In this document: piece after piece, positions 9,522 to 24,400 of the stretch
How positions within the stretch are numbered: the first letter of the stretch is position 1
Layout of the letters: every line of letters begins with the position of its first letter
NCBI GenBank assembly: GCA_024362935.1
Contig: JANCRA010000003.1
Span: forward strand, 50,815,844-50,879,843
DNA: 64,000 nt
Direction: 5' to 3'
Origin: Setophaga petechia
Lineage: Eukaryota; Chordata; Aves; Passeriformes; Parulidae
Position numbers and translations under genes: made by a program
The notes under the pieces: generated by a model
The model's input: the letters and a program-made list of their open reading frames with translations, nothing else
The model's database searches: none
What the model was told of the DNA's origin: nothing

Positions 9522-12500
9522 GTCTCCACCCCACATAACCCTACTATTTTTATTTTTTCCCTACATACTGAAGACTCCTTAGAAAACTCATTTAGTGACT
9601 AGGAACAGCTATTAGGTGCCTATTTCTATGAGGTGCAGACCAAAGGTCTGACCTGTGAGATCCTCCCCAGCAGCTCCACATTATCAGAATCATAGAGGGA
9701 TCATTTACCTCCTATCCCAGAGGAGAGCAGCAGGATTTCTCCCCAGCCTTGCAGTTGAATCAAAACCAGCTCAGGGGTTCCATTTTACATCCTGTTCAGA
9801 ATTAGGGTTTCCAATAGCACAGCAACAGCCCAAACCTGTGAGGAAACCTCAGTCTGCACTACTTTACTGAAGAGCTGGTGTGTGGTTCACAGCACCACAA
9901 ATCCTTCAGCAATCTCTTGTCTCAGAAAGGTGCCAGGTTGACAGGGGACCTAAGACTCAAACACAAGCAGCTGTATCTTGTGTGTAGTTCTAAAACACTT
10001 CAAAAGATTTATATACAAGTCATCAATTCACAAATATTACACTCAGGGTCACTCCAAACTGTGTGTCCATTCTCACAGTGCTGCAAGCTTCTTTTTAAAG
10101 AGCCATCTTTCCTTTTGCAGTTCAGCCATTTCTACCCTAATGCCTTTTAGTCCTTCCTGGTTATAGAGTTCAAGAGATAATTTCTTGCTAAGAAATAAAG
10201 CCAGGATGAATAATGCCATCAGTGTTATTTATGTAGGGCTGGTACATTCCGTGGATGTTTCCTCCAAAATTATTTCAAAGTGCTGTTTTGATATCCATGT
10301 TTCTCTAATGAGCATAGTCTTGTGTTCACAACTAAAACATAAAAACAGTGCAAAATGTACAGAAACTTTTACAGTGCCGGCATCACAGCTAACAGGAATT
10401 AGTACAAACACATTCTTTTAATGTGAGTTCATTTTTGGAGTTCAATGGCTCTTATTATCTCTCAAGGCAAGATGAAGTTTCTCATGATTGACCATGTGCA
10501 CAATATGACAGCAGAATCAAAGGGAGGTCAGTTATCTGCACCCAGTGAGTTCACCCCATCATTCTAATTACATTTTTTTTTCCTTTGGAGGATGGCTCAG
10601 GGAAATAGGATGATGACATAAGATAAAAGAGAAGGCAAATAATATTTTCACAAAAGGTACTAGTGCTTTCAAACTACTACAAATATTTTTACAGTGTCGA
10701 GTGTCAAGCCAGTCATGTCAGTGTCAGGTGGTTCCCAGCTACAAAATAGCACATTTCAGAAACACCTCCACTGAATTCTGAATTTTACCTACAGCCACAG
10801 AAGAATACATTAGTTGCCTAATGTATTGTGATATGTGATATCATGATAAACATGATAGGTTTGGGCTAGTTTTTTTTTTTTATCCATTACTGACTTGGTT
10901 AGTTTTGATGTCTTTCTTCAAAACAGTTATACATTATTCTTCATATAAAGTTGACTATAAATCCTTATTAGTGTACCAGGCACTGGGAGCAAAAGAACAC
11001 TCACAAGCCTAGAAAACCAGAAGCAGCTTCTTCCAGAGGCACAAACACTACTAGAGGGAGCCTTGCCCATCAGCTGGAACACACAGCCCAAATACTAAAG
11101 AGTCAGAGGCTGTATCATCACCACAAGCAGAAGGAAGGTGTGGTATTTTATTTGCACAGAGCTCTGAAACTTGGCAAGATTGACAAAGTGAGCAGATATC
11201 ACTCTGCTGCACGTCTTCCTGGCTGTCACAGCACCCAGTTTGCTGGAAGACAGCTGGTGTGTTTATTCACAGGTGAAAGTTATTTCAAATATTTGTTCTT
11301 GATTAGGTATTATTTTCGATATTGCCATCTGCACCAACCTGACTCACCCATTCATAAAGTTTTTCTTTGCGAAGGCAGGGAAGTTATTGGTGCTTGTATC
11401 AATCATTCCAGCTTCATGAATGAAAAGGTTCTTCACTTCTTATTGCCACCCAGATGTTCAGGGTGTGAACCAGAAAACCAAAACTTTAAAAGAAAGCAAA
11501 CCTGTGCAGTTTTAATGTAAGAATGTAACCAAGAGCCGCTACTGAGTGACATGAACCAAAAATAAAAATACAGATGACTAAGCACACCCTTGCCAAACAA
11601 CTTCTGAGACCAATTTAAGAATGAAACACAGCAGTGCCAAAGCTTTGAACTGGAGGAAGCAGATGCTTTTGCTGCTGTGACATGAAAAGCATGTCTACCC
11701 AGCAGGTAGACGAGATGAAATCCGGTCTCATCAGGTCACTAACAAGGATCCAGGGCTAACAGCAGGTTGGGCTAAGCCAGCAATTACAACACTTTTACAT
11801 ATGATTTCCTGATACATGGAAGTTGGATATTTCCGCTATTTCATCTTCTATTTTTCTTAGGACAAACTGCTGAAAACGAAATTGCCATGGAATGCAGGCA
11901 TCTATTCTGATACACAATGGTTTATTGAAATGGACTGCACGGGAAGCATTCCTTCCCTGGATGTATGCACCAACACCAGCAAGAGGGGTGACCACTGCAC
12001 AAACAGGCAGAGGTGAGGGCACTTTGCTTGGCAAAAGCCAAGGTGGTGCAGGTGGAATTAATCCCTGGTTAAATAATAGTCCCTTCAAAGCCCACTCAGC
12101 AGAGTTACTGCTGTCAATCTAATGAGTTTTATTGGTTTATTACCATCATATGTTTTCACATAGCCAAATTTTCAGGTGTTTATGTTTTCACTTGGCAAAA
12201 GCAAGCTCTGAGTCAGGTTGGTGTGAATTAAACTAATTTTATTTTCTTTGTGCCACTAGCAATAAGATTTGCTACAGCAGTAGCAATAGAGGGGAAGGTT
12301 TGCTTGGGAAAAAAAAAAAGTAACCCACTTTCCATGAGATATGTGTTTCATCTAGAAGTTGCTCATGCTACAGTCAGTTCCCACTTCTCTGTTTTTCTCC
12401 CCAGAGGTCGCCAATGTCAGCTACAGGCTGCTTCTGGTCACTTTCCCAAGGGAAAGCTCTGTGTGGCATTAATGGCTGGAAAGGCAGGGATTGAGAACAG

Positions 12501-12844
12501 CATGAAAATACACGGAATATAAGGCTCTAATGACAGCAATAGTGTATTTTAAACTCAGGGTTCCCCAGGGTATTACATCAGTAACTCAGCTGAGACACTG
12601 AACTAAGGGAAGAGCTCTCACATCATTTAACTATTTGCTATAATAGATGAAAAGAGAGAAGTTATTTTGATTAAAGCTCCTCAACAGTGAAAGCCTAAAG
12701 CCAAACTCTCCCTGCATGAGCCCACTGATGTCACGTTTGCTCATGCAGTTCTGGTGCACTCAGAGAGGACAGAAGTCAGGTGGAGCAGCACAAGTACAGG
12801 GGCCCTGCTCTGCCTGCACAGGCACTTGCACAAACAGAATATTT
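9522..12844. other. Non-coding DNA, no gene seen
   Basis: Open frames up to 126 codons occur (11140-11520, plus strand) but show no recognisable domain or splice context. No repeats stand out apart from short T runs. Confidence 0.5.
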
Positions 12845-12886
12845 TTTGATTAGAAGGGGCCTCTTGAGATCTTCCAGTCCTACCCC
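12845..12886 (-). mobile_element. Probable old CR1 3'-end fragment
   Basis: The plus strand contains TTGATTAGAAGGGGCCTCTT followed by a GAGATCTTCCAGTCCTACCCC block. This resembles the reverse complement of the near-terminal CR1 segment, commonly a GGAAGGGACCTCTGGAGATC-like block followed by a CCAGTCCAACCCC-like block. The match is short and diverged, so it could be a very old copy or a coincidence. Confidence 0.45.
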
Positions 12887-15800
12887 AGGTTCATCCATTC
12901 ATTCCCCCTGTCTGTGGGCGTACCACAGACACGACCCATTGATCAACCACATGAAATTCCCAGCTACAAGCAGTGAATTTATGGATTTTTTTAAAAGATA
13001 TCCATTTTCCAGGGCTGAACAGTAACTGAAACACTTCCACAGCCGTCTGGAACATGTAAGTACCAGCAACAACTGCAGATGTTCATTTGCTCTTGTATTT
13101 CCACTTGTCTCTTACCCGTCCCAGGTTTCTCCAGCTTACATGTCAGCATATAAATGTCTTTCTCTTGAGAGAGACCTGGTTATCCCAAGTAACAGCCACA
13201 CCAAAATTCCAGCTGAAGACAGAGAGAATGATGGTGGCTGTTCATTATTTCTCGAAGACAAACTGAGCACTTCTCAAATGTTGCACAAATATTTTAAAAG
13301 TCAGATTATCTGTCTTGTCTCAGACTTCACGACACAGAAAACAAAAATGATTATGTTTTAATAGTCCACATTCTAAAGGGCCTAATTTCACTACAGGGCT
13401 GCATTTTTGTTCTGTGCAAAATGCAATAAATTGTAGTTGTGTATTAACGAAATATTGAAGAGGAAATTAAAAGTATATTCAGTCACGTTTCATTTTCACA
13501 AAACCATGAGCATAGACAAGAGGGAATATAAATAGTGCACATTGGAAGCCTTCATTATTTAAGTTGCATGTAAGCACTTCTTTCATCAACAGAGAAAAGA
13601 GAAAGGAGAATTATGCCACAGATCACTTTTGTTTTTCTTCAAAGTTAGATAGGTAAAGATAGCAAACTAGAACTTATTAATAAGTGAAAGAAGGCCTTAA
13701 AAATCTGAAGAAATAATAAACTGATCCGCCCAGCTGTAACTCCTCCAAGTTATTCTGTCTCAATCCAAACACCTTCTACACTGGTCCTCTAAAAAGACCT
13801 TTTCAATCTTTCCTTGCCTTTTACAATACACCAGTGTTGCTCAATTCATTTAAGGCTTAATTCATGAATAAGAAACCACATTTACTCCACGCTCCTGCTT
13901 GGGATCTATCACACAGCTGGGATGAAAGGGCCTCGATTCAGAAGTTGCCAGGAAGCTGGGTCACAGTGGTACAGGGGCAAAGTTTAGGCCAATACAATTA
14001 AGCCCACAAAAATTTGAGTAATATGCACTTCTCATCACAATACACAGGAACTTACACTTACTGAGTCCCACAAAATACTCCTTACAGATCCCAAAGGTCT
14101 CGTTAAAGAGAACATGAACAGAGACTGTGGGCATCAAGTATTTCTCACCCTTGGCTGAAAATGCTGGGATGGGGAAAAAAAGGAGATGGCAATTGTAGCA
14201 GAATGTAAAGCAGAGCACTGTCTGTTCTCCAGTGCTACATGGCTGCTGACCAGAATAAATAATGATTTTCCTCATCTGAATCTTAAGAAACACTTTGGGG
14301 ATCACATGCATGTTGCACAATGTTTAGAGAGAGGGGAGAGGAAAGCACCCTCCAGTCTTGGTCAGGAGGGCTTGTGAGTGGCTCCCAAAAAGCCCACTCA
14401 TGATGCTCAGGAGCACTAAAAGCATCTGTGTGGCTGCCTCCATCGGGCAGCAGCCCCCTCAGTATGCAGTTCACATACAGTTTACCTCCACAAGAGAAAG
14501 AAACATTCAGCACGGAGGGGGAAAAAAAATAAAATCCATCAGCGTTCAAAACCATTAAACATTGGAACAGAGTGTTTGCATCTTACAGTGTGCTTGCTAT
14601 GAAATTCTCAACTGCCAAAAGAAATGCATCAGTGCAAAAAATAGCAGAGAAATACCAAACGATGCCATCATGTCCAGAACCGCAAGCATTTCCTTGTATT
14701 CACTACTCCCATAGCCAGACAGGGAGGTTCCTCCACCCAGTGTGACTGTAACTTCCCTTGTAGAAATACCATGGGCGCTGGAGTAAAGCATTGAATGTGG
14801 TTTTTAACACTGATGATTCAGCTCAGAAGTGGCACACACACAGCCAGGCTCACTGGAGCATCGTTCTGCATCTGCAAGCAGCAGTCAGAGACCCTGGGAG
14901 TATCCTCCACAATTGTTAACCAAATGGAAAGATTCCCCTTTATCCATTTCAATCGAGCCATTACACAAATCATCACCTTCTCTACCCAGAGCAAGGATCT
15001 GGGAACAGATGCAATTTGCAGCTGAATGGCAAACGTGGTTACAAAGGGATGATACAGCTCCAGCAGCAATGATGTTCTCCCTATCTACACCTGCTCCTGC
15101 TGCTTTTGGAATGCTGGGCTTGATCCTCCTGCAGAACTACACCCAGTGCAAGCTTAAAACATGGAAATTAAATCTCGAGGCTCCCTGATCACGGGAATAA
15201 CTGCTGAGGGTTTAATGCAAAACTCATCAGCTCATTTATTAGTAACATACCCCAGAGCTCCCATTCTGCCTCTCCTCTTCATCCATATCCCAGTCTCTCT
15301 ACTTAGGATTGCAGAAGCCTCACCCTGGCAAAACTCCAACTCTCTTTGCAGTCACAAAGCTCTTTCTTGATTCCTCTTGTGGCATCTTCTAGCTCCTCTC
15401 TAGCTGTTGTATCCAACTGTCCCCAGATACCAGGCTCCTTCTCACAGTCCTCCTCTCCTCCAGCCCACATCCTTCCTCAGACCTTTCATATCAACCATCC
15501 CATTGGCTTCTTATCACACTGCTCTTGCCTTCAACATCCTACCACAAAACATTGCTCTCTTTCCTTAACTGAAACTGTAATCTGTTAAACTAACATCCAG
15601 ATCCTGGTTTCCATTTGTATTCCCAGTCTCTGTGACCCACCTGCTGCCCAGCCAGTTTGCTCCTTACTGCTGTGCAGGAGCACCTCTTTTAGAGCAAGAA
15701 CTAAATCTCCCCTACTGTTGTCCATGTTTAATTGCAATTTAATCTAGGAAAATCCCATTCAGCTCTTGACTTGAAGAGTCCAAAACCACTTCATGTACTT

Positions 15801-18800
15801 CAAGGAATGAACTAATGGCAGTACCACAAATCCCTAATAAGCACATCCAAATTATGACTTAGATTTTTATTTCCCCAGTTAAAAAATGTGTTCCATACAC
15901 AGGAATGGCAGAAAAGGGAAAAAAAATCACTGGGAGTCTTCAATCCTTCCAAATTTTGGATACTAAATTCAATCTGAGTTTCAAGCATCAACACACTTAA
16001 AGTGCCAAAACAAGATGATCACAGTATATTTTTAACATGGGCAACCAAATGTATTTTCATTCTCATTCTGAGAAACATCTGGATTCTTACTGTAACATGC
16101 CTAAAATTCAGCCTAAGTTTGTTACTCCAAGAAGAAACCACAGGCAACACAAAAACACACGGCCCTTTGCCCAGGCAAAAAAACTGCAAATGAGCTAACA
16201 GCAAAATGTTACTAACTTTTCTATAATCCATGGTTTTCAGAAGCCCTAAAGACAGTCAAGTCGAATTTCATAATGGCCTTGGAACATATTATACATCAAA
16301 TAAATATTGGTGGAGATTTGCAAAGGCATAAAGGCTATCAGAGTACCCAGTTCCCCCTGAAATCCAGTGTAAAGAAAGGAGTTATTCACAGGAAAAAGGT
16401 AAATACTGCAAGAATTTGAGTGAGTTTATGAGAGCAGACTGGGAATCGGGGAAATCCTTACCTGAGCTGTCATCTCACTGCTGGTTCATAAATGTGGGTA
16501 GGACACATGCCATCAATCCAAAACCCTTCTCTGCACCAACACCCACCAAAGACCTCAGTCTTGACAGGGTTGAAGAATTCAGCCCACGTGTCATGGCCAA
16601 GCCTGGCTTCAGCCCAGACATTATGTCTTTTTTTATTTTCCCATCTGTACTGAGAATCTCCCACTTGGTGGATTTCCTCAGATTGTCTCATAAAACTCAT
16701 TTGTACTGGTTACTCCTTAGGAAGTTTTTTTAAAAAGGAAGAGAAACAGCAGTACTGATGTCCCAGATATAATTTATAAATTAGTTTATTTGCTGTAATA
16801 CTTGTCTCAAGGATAAAATGATAGAAGAAACCAGAGAAGATGGAAAACAAGAAAAAACCACAAATTCCAATCTTCTATTTTATCCACTGGGGAAAAAAAA
16901 AACCCAAAAAACCTTAAACATTTCTTCCTAACTACAATCCTGGTCCTAAGTTCTGCCTTCAGCAGTTCATCCTGAGCAGAAATGACATGTTTCCACATTG
17001 TTTAACCCTGCCCTGTCCCAGAGATAGTTCTTGAGTTTTGTCACCCTTCACAACAGCTGCTTTTTCTTAAATTATCCAAAAGGTGAAAGGAGGAGACAGG
17101 GAGCGTGGAAAAGGGGCTGTTTAGGACTGTTTTTTGGCTTTGGCCAAACATCATCCATGAAAGTAGGAAATGAAAAGACATGATGGGGTGAGGGCTCTTG
17201 ACTGTTTACAATTAAACACCCAAACCACAAAATATTTATTGTTGTGTCTTTGACATGCAAATTTTAGGAATCCAAACTAGAGCTCTCAGAAACATTTTTA
17301 TATGGCACTGAATTATGGTTTACAGTTCTGATGTAAAAAGAAAAAGAAATTACCTTGCTCCAAGTGTGTTTGTGCTGACAGCTCTATCGAAAAGCTATTA
17401 AAACCTGCAGAATGTTTTAAAAGCTGTTGGAAGGAACCCTGCTTCAATTTAATGGTGTACATTTATGGAGGGGTTTTTATAAGCTTTACAGATGCCCATT
17501 CCTGCTATTTCAGCAGAACTCCCCAGTGACTGCACAGAGCTTGTGCGATACCTGGAATCTACAACACCTCTCCCTGTTCCTCTGTCATCTAAAAACTTCC
17601 TAAATTCCCACAGAGAGAGAAAAGGGGGCACATAACACATAAAGGGGGCAAAGGAATTGTTTCCCAGGGCTGGAAGTGCCATTTCTGGTATGAGTTGTCT
17701 CTCCATTCTGTCAAACTTCTTGCTGCAGCTACAATTACAGCTGGCAAAGGGGACAGAAGGATTTACCTATTTCTAGGAGCATCGAGCATTAGGGCACTTG
17801 AAAGGCTGAGAGAAGGTTCTGTGAGGGAGCTGCCTGCTCCATCCATCATCAGGAATGCAGCTCTCCAGCTTCCAGCCTCATTTGCACACGCACACAAATG
17901 AAATGAAATTAAATGTGCCAAAAGAACACCGTGATACCACGTAATATGCACCTTAAATTTTAAATGGAATTGCTTCTTATACCCATGTTTGCCTTAACAC
18001 TGTAAATAAGGAAGGGTGTAACCCTTAACAGGCTCTTATCAGTTAACTATATAGAAATAAGAAACAGTTGGTGAGTTTTTAAAAGTATTGACTCAGCAGT
18101 TTACAACAAGAGATGACTTGGCTGCAGTGAAAGAAAGGACTGGGGGAAAAAAGGAGAGTTCTCTGTAGGCAGTTGGCTCTCACTTATTCTCCTTTTAAGG
18201 CTCTACATACCAAATTTCACAACGTTGTGAAGAAGAATATAATTAGTTTGCTTCCTCTCCCTCCCCTTTATGTAACAAAATAGTGAATAATTTATGCAGT
18301 ATCTGCTTTCCAGATTTTTGAATATCAGTTAAGGTTTTTGCCAATAAATAATAACAGTAATAAAAAAAAAAAATCACAAAACATCATTGGCTTTTACAGG
18401 CCAAAGCAGGGAGCATGCTATAATAAAACACAGCTTATCATCTGGTGAGCCTGATCTCACAAAAACACACAGCATTTCTACTGAATTAAACTCTGAATTA
18501 AATGAAGACTCTTCACCTGACTTATTGCTCACACAAGATTACTAAACTAGAGCTTCAAGATTTTATGCAAAAGACTTATATGAAAATATCCTTTTACAGG
18601 GGTATCTGAAGCAAGTGATGATTTATTCATCACAGACACATGAAGCATATTGGCCTGGCTAGTCACAAGGTAAAAGGAACTGGAGAAGGAGAACTTGCCT
18701 CTTTTATTCAGGAGAGTTTCACCAACATTGACAGAACATCAGAGTAGGAAATCAAAATGACATTTTATTTACAGAAATGAGTGTTTCCATCTTTGCTTTA

Positions 18801-21281
18801 TCCCCTCCCTTATTTCCAAACTACTGTAAAACCATAAAAGCATCCAATACTGAGCTTATTACAATTATTAATATTAGACTGTAAAGCTGAAATCTTGGGT
18901 ACTTTATTTTCTGGAAACACTTCTACTGTCCCATAACCATTCCTAAGCATCTCTAAAAATCCCTGCCTGAAGCCTTGCAAACCATTACACCAGGTTTAGT
19001 CCAGATGTTTCAAGGAAATACAGTTCCAGGTAATGTCCTAAGTACCCCTTGAGATTCTGCACACAACCTTGTTTTGACCTAAATGGTTTACAAGCTTTTA
19101 AGTACGGCCTTGAATTTTAAAAGTGAGCCAGAAACACAAACATTTCTCATCTGTGGCACCTTCAAGAAGGGTTTACAACTAGTGAGTGTAGTAACAGCAC
19201 TAGCAATGCCAGAGAAAGGAAGCTGTGGGAATTGGACAGCAAAAAAGGGACATGGAGCAAAGGAACAGCAAGGAAGAACAGGAATACCATGACACAGCTA
19301 AGCAGAGCAGCTTAAACACTTTATCTAGGTAGGAAAAAGGAAATAATCTTATGGCAAACCCTGGATTTATTTAGGCATTTTGATTGACAGCAAGGATAGG
19401 AAACATCTCAGAAGAGTCTTGCAGTATTGATCTCTGTGTTTGTTTTTAAAAAATCCAGATGAAACCACCCAACCATCAGAGTGTAACACAGAGATAAAGC
19501 CAGTGTTGTACATCACCACAGTTTCATCAGAGCCTTTGAAGCCACACACCTTTGATCTGAGGAAAGTGATAAATGTGTTATGTTTTAAGTGGATTATTAC
19601 ATGTTCTGTTTAACACAATGGTAGGTCTGAGCCAGCACAGTCATGGTGCAATGAGGAAATAACCTGAATGGAACAGGTACAAAAAACAGAGGCATCTGCT
19701 CTGTGCCCTTCAGATAAACAGGTACCCAGGTGCCCAAGAGCTTCTAGAGGTATGGCAAATAACCCACACAGCCGGGGGAATGGAGGACTGGACACAAACT
19801 ATTTGCAGAGTCTATTCTTGCCTTTGTACTTCCAAGTCTGTGGAAGTGTGGCTTGTAAATATTTCTCAGCGCAACCAGACAGGACTCAAAGGCAACAAAC
19901 CTCCTAAGGGGCCCTTTCCAACATAAATGAGCCAAACCCAGGGTATTTGTTAGGAATCCCCTCCAATTTTGGGACACACAAATGGAATGCCCGTTCAGGG
20001 ATCAAATGCCTCACTGTAGGGCCTTCATGCAAGCCCCAGTTTCAGTCAAAGGCAGAAAGACTGTCCTAAACTTGGCTACCTAAGGTTTTTTCTGGGCACA
20101 CCAGATTTCCACAGCTCTAATAAAAACAGCTGTCAGACACTTCCAGTCCTCCAATTCGAAATTCAATTTCCTACCCTGTAATGGTTCTGAATCCCTTAAT
20201 TTATCATAGACCTTAACCAGAGACATTTGATTGTTTAAGAAGAGGTTGGCTCAAAATGCATTCTAAATTGATCTCAAAATATTTGTGTGGGTTTGTTTGG
20301 TTGTTTTTTTAACTTCCTACTCTGAGTAATCAGGAGTTTGCTTGTGTTTCTAGCTTTTAAAGGAAGAACGTTATGGCTGGGTTAATCTGAAGGCAACAAA
20401 AGCAGAAAGCAGACAAGTGTACTTCAAAGCATTACAATGTTAGGGGTAGCAAGCTTAAAGAAAAACAACAAATCAAAAAAATCTCCAAAAATAACACCAC
20501 TTACTTTCTGTTCTAATGCCCTGGCTTGGATTTTATGGCCCTCACTAGAATCTTCTAAACCAATAAATATGACACTATTCCTTTATCTCTTACACCTGCC
20601 CCTATAAATTACTCTAAGCTATGAAGTTTCCCTGAGCTTTTTCTTAATATCAGTTCCTTTCTTGGCAGCTCAGCACAGTTACCTGCCCAAAAAGTGACAA
20701 GCAGGACTGATAATAAACAGGAAATAATTGTTCACAGTGGCATACTAGTGGCACATTTGTTAATAATACTGTACAAACAGCCACTCAACCCACAGAGCTC
20801 CTAAAATGGAAGAAGCAAACAAAAACCAGTGATTATCAATAGTCCAGTGAAAGGTATCAACCACAGGGAACCATGGGAATGTAAACCCAAGTGCACTAAT
20901 TCCAGTGTCTAAAATATTTGGGTTGAATGCCTACTCGGGGATTTTTGTTGCTGTTAGGAAAACGGAGGAGAGGGAAATAAAAAATTCAATCCACTTGTTA
21001 TCCTGATCATATTTCTCAATATTCTCACTGCTTAGAGGTTAACTGCAACACTGTTATTATTGGGGAAGATCCCTCATGGAACAAAGGAGCTATACAAAAT
21101 CTCCCTTTTGGTCTGTGTTTGTCCCCACTTTTTTGGGTTTTTTTCTTTGTTTTTTTGGTTGTTTTTGGTATGTGTTAGAGAGAGCAGCAACTTTTGATGG
21201 ATGCATTGTTTCCTCTTACTGCACATCTCTTCCTGCAGAGTGAATCACTTTCTGAAAAAACCCTTGGCACAGAAAACCCAG
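12887..21281. other. Non-coding AT-rich DNA, one weak exon candidate
   Basis: No supported gene or repeat family was seen in about 8.4 kb. A minus-strand candidate exon at 14062-14163 is described in the findings. Short tracts such as a T/G-rich stretch near 21121-21175 are simple sequence. Confidence 0.5.
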
Positions 21282-21455
21282 CTCCTGAAGCTGCCATTGT
21301 AGAACACAGCAATAATTTGGCTATGTATGAGTAGATATGATATTCTTATTTCAAGGATTAATGTTATCCTCCTGAAGCTGCCATAATAGACACAGCAATA
21401 ATTTAGCTATATGTGAGTAGTTATGATATTCTTATTTCTAGGATGAATATTAGCG
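21282..21455 (+). repeat. Two-copy tandem duplication, about 87-bp unit
   Basis: The block beginning CTCCTGAAGCTGCCAT starts at 21282 and again at 21369. Both copies continue through ACACAGCAATAATTT and TATGATATTCTTATTTC with scattered substitutions and small indels. The divergence suggests an old local duplication, and no coding frame is conserved between copies. Confidence 0.85.
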
Positions 21456-24400
21456 AGCAAATGAATGCGAGTCATAAAATGTTACTATCAGAATAAAATA
21501 TACTTATTTTCATACCTAAAAACCAGTGCCAATACTTGTGCAGTTAAATGGACTTTGTAATCAGCACACTTTGTACAGCTTTTAACTTATGAATGCCTCT
21601 GATTTGCAGTTTTTCCTCATTATATATTGCAAAAGTGTGTGTGCAAAAGCTTAAACTCAGCTAAGTATCTTTCCATTGCTGCTAATTTATATCTAATTCT
21701 GTCCTCTATTTTTTTAAAAGTCACACTAAGGTAGTTCAGCTAGTTTGGGGTGCTTTTTTGTAATTTAGCATTAAATATTATATTTAATATTAAACTAATT
21801 GGATATTAAATATCCCCCAATAATTGCATTTAACAGTAATGTTTGTATTTTGGGATAAAACCCCACACACCTCTAATCTAGGCCTCCCTTGAGGTCTTGG
21901 TACAGAGATGAAGATGTTTATAATCTGGCTGAAGCACCTTTAAGAGCATTCTAGACATGACAACCCCTCCTCCTCTTCCTGGGTAACCATAGAGAAGCAC
22001 AAGGGTCCAACACTCCTTTGGGACTTGGGAATTTTTCACATGGGATCTTCCAATAGGTAGAGGAGTTAAAACCCCCTCAGGCCATACTCTGTTCTCTCAG
22101 CAGCAGAGGGTCTGATAAAGTCAGGTGCTCCACAATTCCTACAAGCAGCCAAGCACCACTAAACACAAGCATCTTGAAAGTTCAGCTCAGATGGGACCAT
22201 TTTTAGTTCACCTCCACTCACAGTCCCAGCACTGAAAGCTTGGCAACTGCTCTGGGTTTCTGCAGAATATTGGTTGTGAGGGTCTGGACTCCGTGAGATG
22301 TGTAACTACCATCTTATAGAGACACTTCTTGCACCTCCAAACTGTGAAATGTTAAGGAACAATTTTTGACCCTGTACCAGCACAGATTGTGGCCTTTAAA
22401 ATAAAAAAACCAAAAAAAAACAAACAAAAAAAAAAAAACCCAACCAAAAACCAACACTGCAATAGCACAGAAACAGCTCATAAAATTAGGTTTATTCCCT
22501 TTCATACCTCATATTTGTACAATTATACTACATGATTTCTGAAAAATCTTGCATAGTTCTGCAGTGAGTAGATTTCCACTAATGGGATTTGGACACGTAT
22601 TCCAGCCCTCTCATCAGCAATAAGGAAACTGAATGTTCTCTGGTAATCAGCTCAGCACTGTCATTTTTTAACCCACAGACAATGCATGGCAGCAAAGCTT
22701 AAATTTTCAGCCTTGAGAAGGCTCTGTGAGCTGACCCTGCTGAGGGCAGGCAGAAGCCAGGGAGATTTCTTGTGGACAAGGGATGGAGATGCACTTCATC
22801 TTCTGATGAGAAAAAAAATTCAACAAATCTGACCCACTGCTGAAGCTACGAATAAGGAAAATCATCAGGCTGTACCCAAAATTAGGGATATGGACTGCAC
22901 ACAGAGGTAACAGGAAAGGTTGTAAGATATCTTTAAACCCCATCAAAACTACAACACCAACAGGCATCAGCCTCATCCCTTTTTTTGGGAATGCTTCAAC
23001 AACAAGGACAGGCAAAAAGACAAGAGTAAGTCAAGCTGCTTTGCACTGCAGGGAGGTTCCTTTACTTTTATTCTCATTCCAGACAGTGACAAATACAAAA
23101 GTGAGAGAGAAAGAGGTATCAGCTCCCACTAGGCTGCAGTGCAAGTGCTCTTTGAGCACATCCCTGTGTGATCCTAGCTGGAGACATAAATGCATCCCCA
23201 AAGGATGTAATCCAGAGACACTATCTGACACCAAGCGACAACATAAATGTGGTCAGAACAGCCAGACAGACCAATCCATGTCTTCAGTAAGATGGTTAAA
23301 TTCTAGTACATTCCAATATTTTTATTTTAGCATCCAGAAAGGACTTTTCCATAAAGCATCAACACACCATTGCTTTGTACAGTTGTATTTGCACTCCCAC
23401 TGAAATTGCTCAAAGCAGATGAGACCTACAGAGTGTACCAAAATTTAAAAATACACCAGATTTGATGATGTGAAAAGGGTTATATATTAAAGGTAGACAT
23501 TCCTTAATTCTACTTAAACAGAGCAGGTGGGGCATCCCACTTTGAGAGAGAAAGAAAACACAGGCTGAAGGAGGAAGTATCCCTAATCATTGTCAATTCA
23601 TGTTTCTGCAACAGCAAAAGATCTCAGCGATTTTTAGCTCTGACACCTTGAAAAAAACCCCACATCTACTTAATCAGATCTTGAATACTGACCAAAGCAG
23701 AAAAGTGAACTACTTCTAATTATTTATATATTGGGTTTATTATTGCAAACCTTGTGCATCTGCCTAGCTTTAAACATATGAATATTAACATGTGAAAAAG
23801 AAAAATTTTGAGGATCTGGATAGACTAGGAAGTTGCTGGGAAATTAAGTTTACCTGTAAAATCACTGTAGATTTTACACCATACATCACCAAAGCTCACT
23901 TTAATTAGATCTCCTTTGAGTAAAACATTAATGGTTATTTTCTTTAAAGTTAGCCCACGCACATATTTGCACCCACAACATTTCAAAGCCATGCCATGGG
24001 GGAAAATCTGGAGGTGGCTGCAGTAACCTCCCAAAAAGGCCAAGAGTGTGCCAAGCTGTGACTCCAAGCATCCTGTCACTTGAGAGCACAAACATGTTTC
24101 CATGTGTGGCAAAACCAGTTGTTCAGACTCTCCAGCAGGAAAGTTTGGCAAATATGTGTCATTTCTTACCTGCAGGTGAGGTTTGGTGCTAGGAGTAGGG
24201 GGCCAGGAATTCCCCATCCAAATACAGGCTCAGTCAAAGCCTTGCCAAGTTATTTGTTCTACTTCTCACTTCTTTTTAACATTATCATTGATAGCCAGAT
24301 TTTTATGGTCTTGTAAGACTAGAATGGCAGTGTTAAACTAACCTTAGATAGACAAAAGTACAAAAACTTCAGTTATTGCTAAAACTTAAGTATATTTTAA

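Noticed and set aside
14323..14433. Signal-peptide-like minus-strand frame from an ATG near 14433
   Set aside because: Only about 36 codons before a stop. The only nearby donor gives a phase that does not join the candidate exon at 14062-14163.
23854..23913. 60-bp minus-strand segment bounded by AG and GTAAAC
   Set aside because: In frame and protein-like, but the acceptor has a poor pyrimidine tract, and a 20-codon open segment is easily found by chance.
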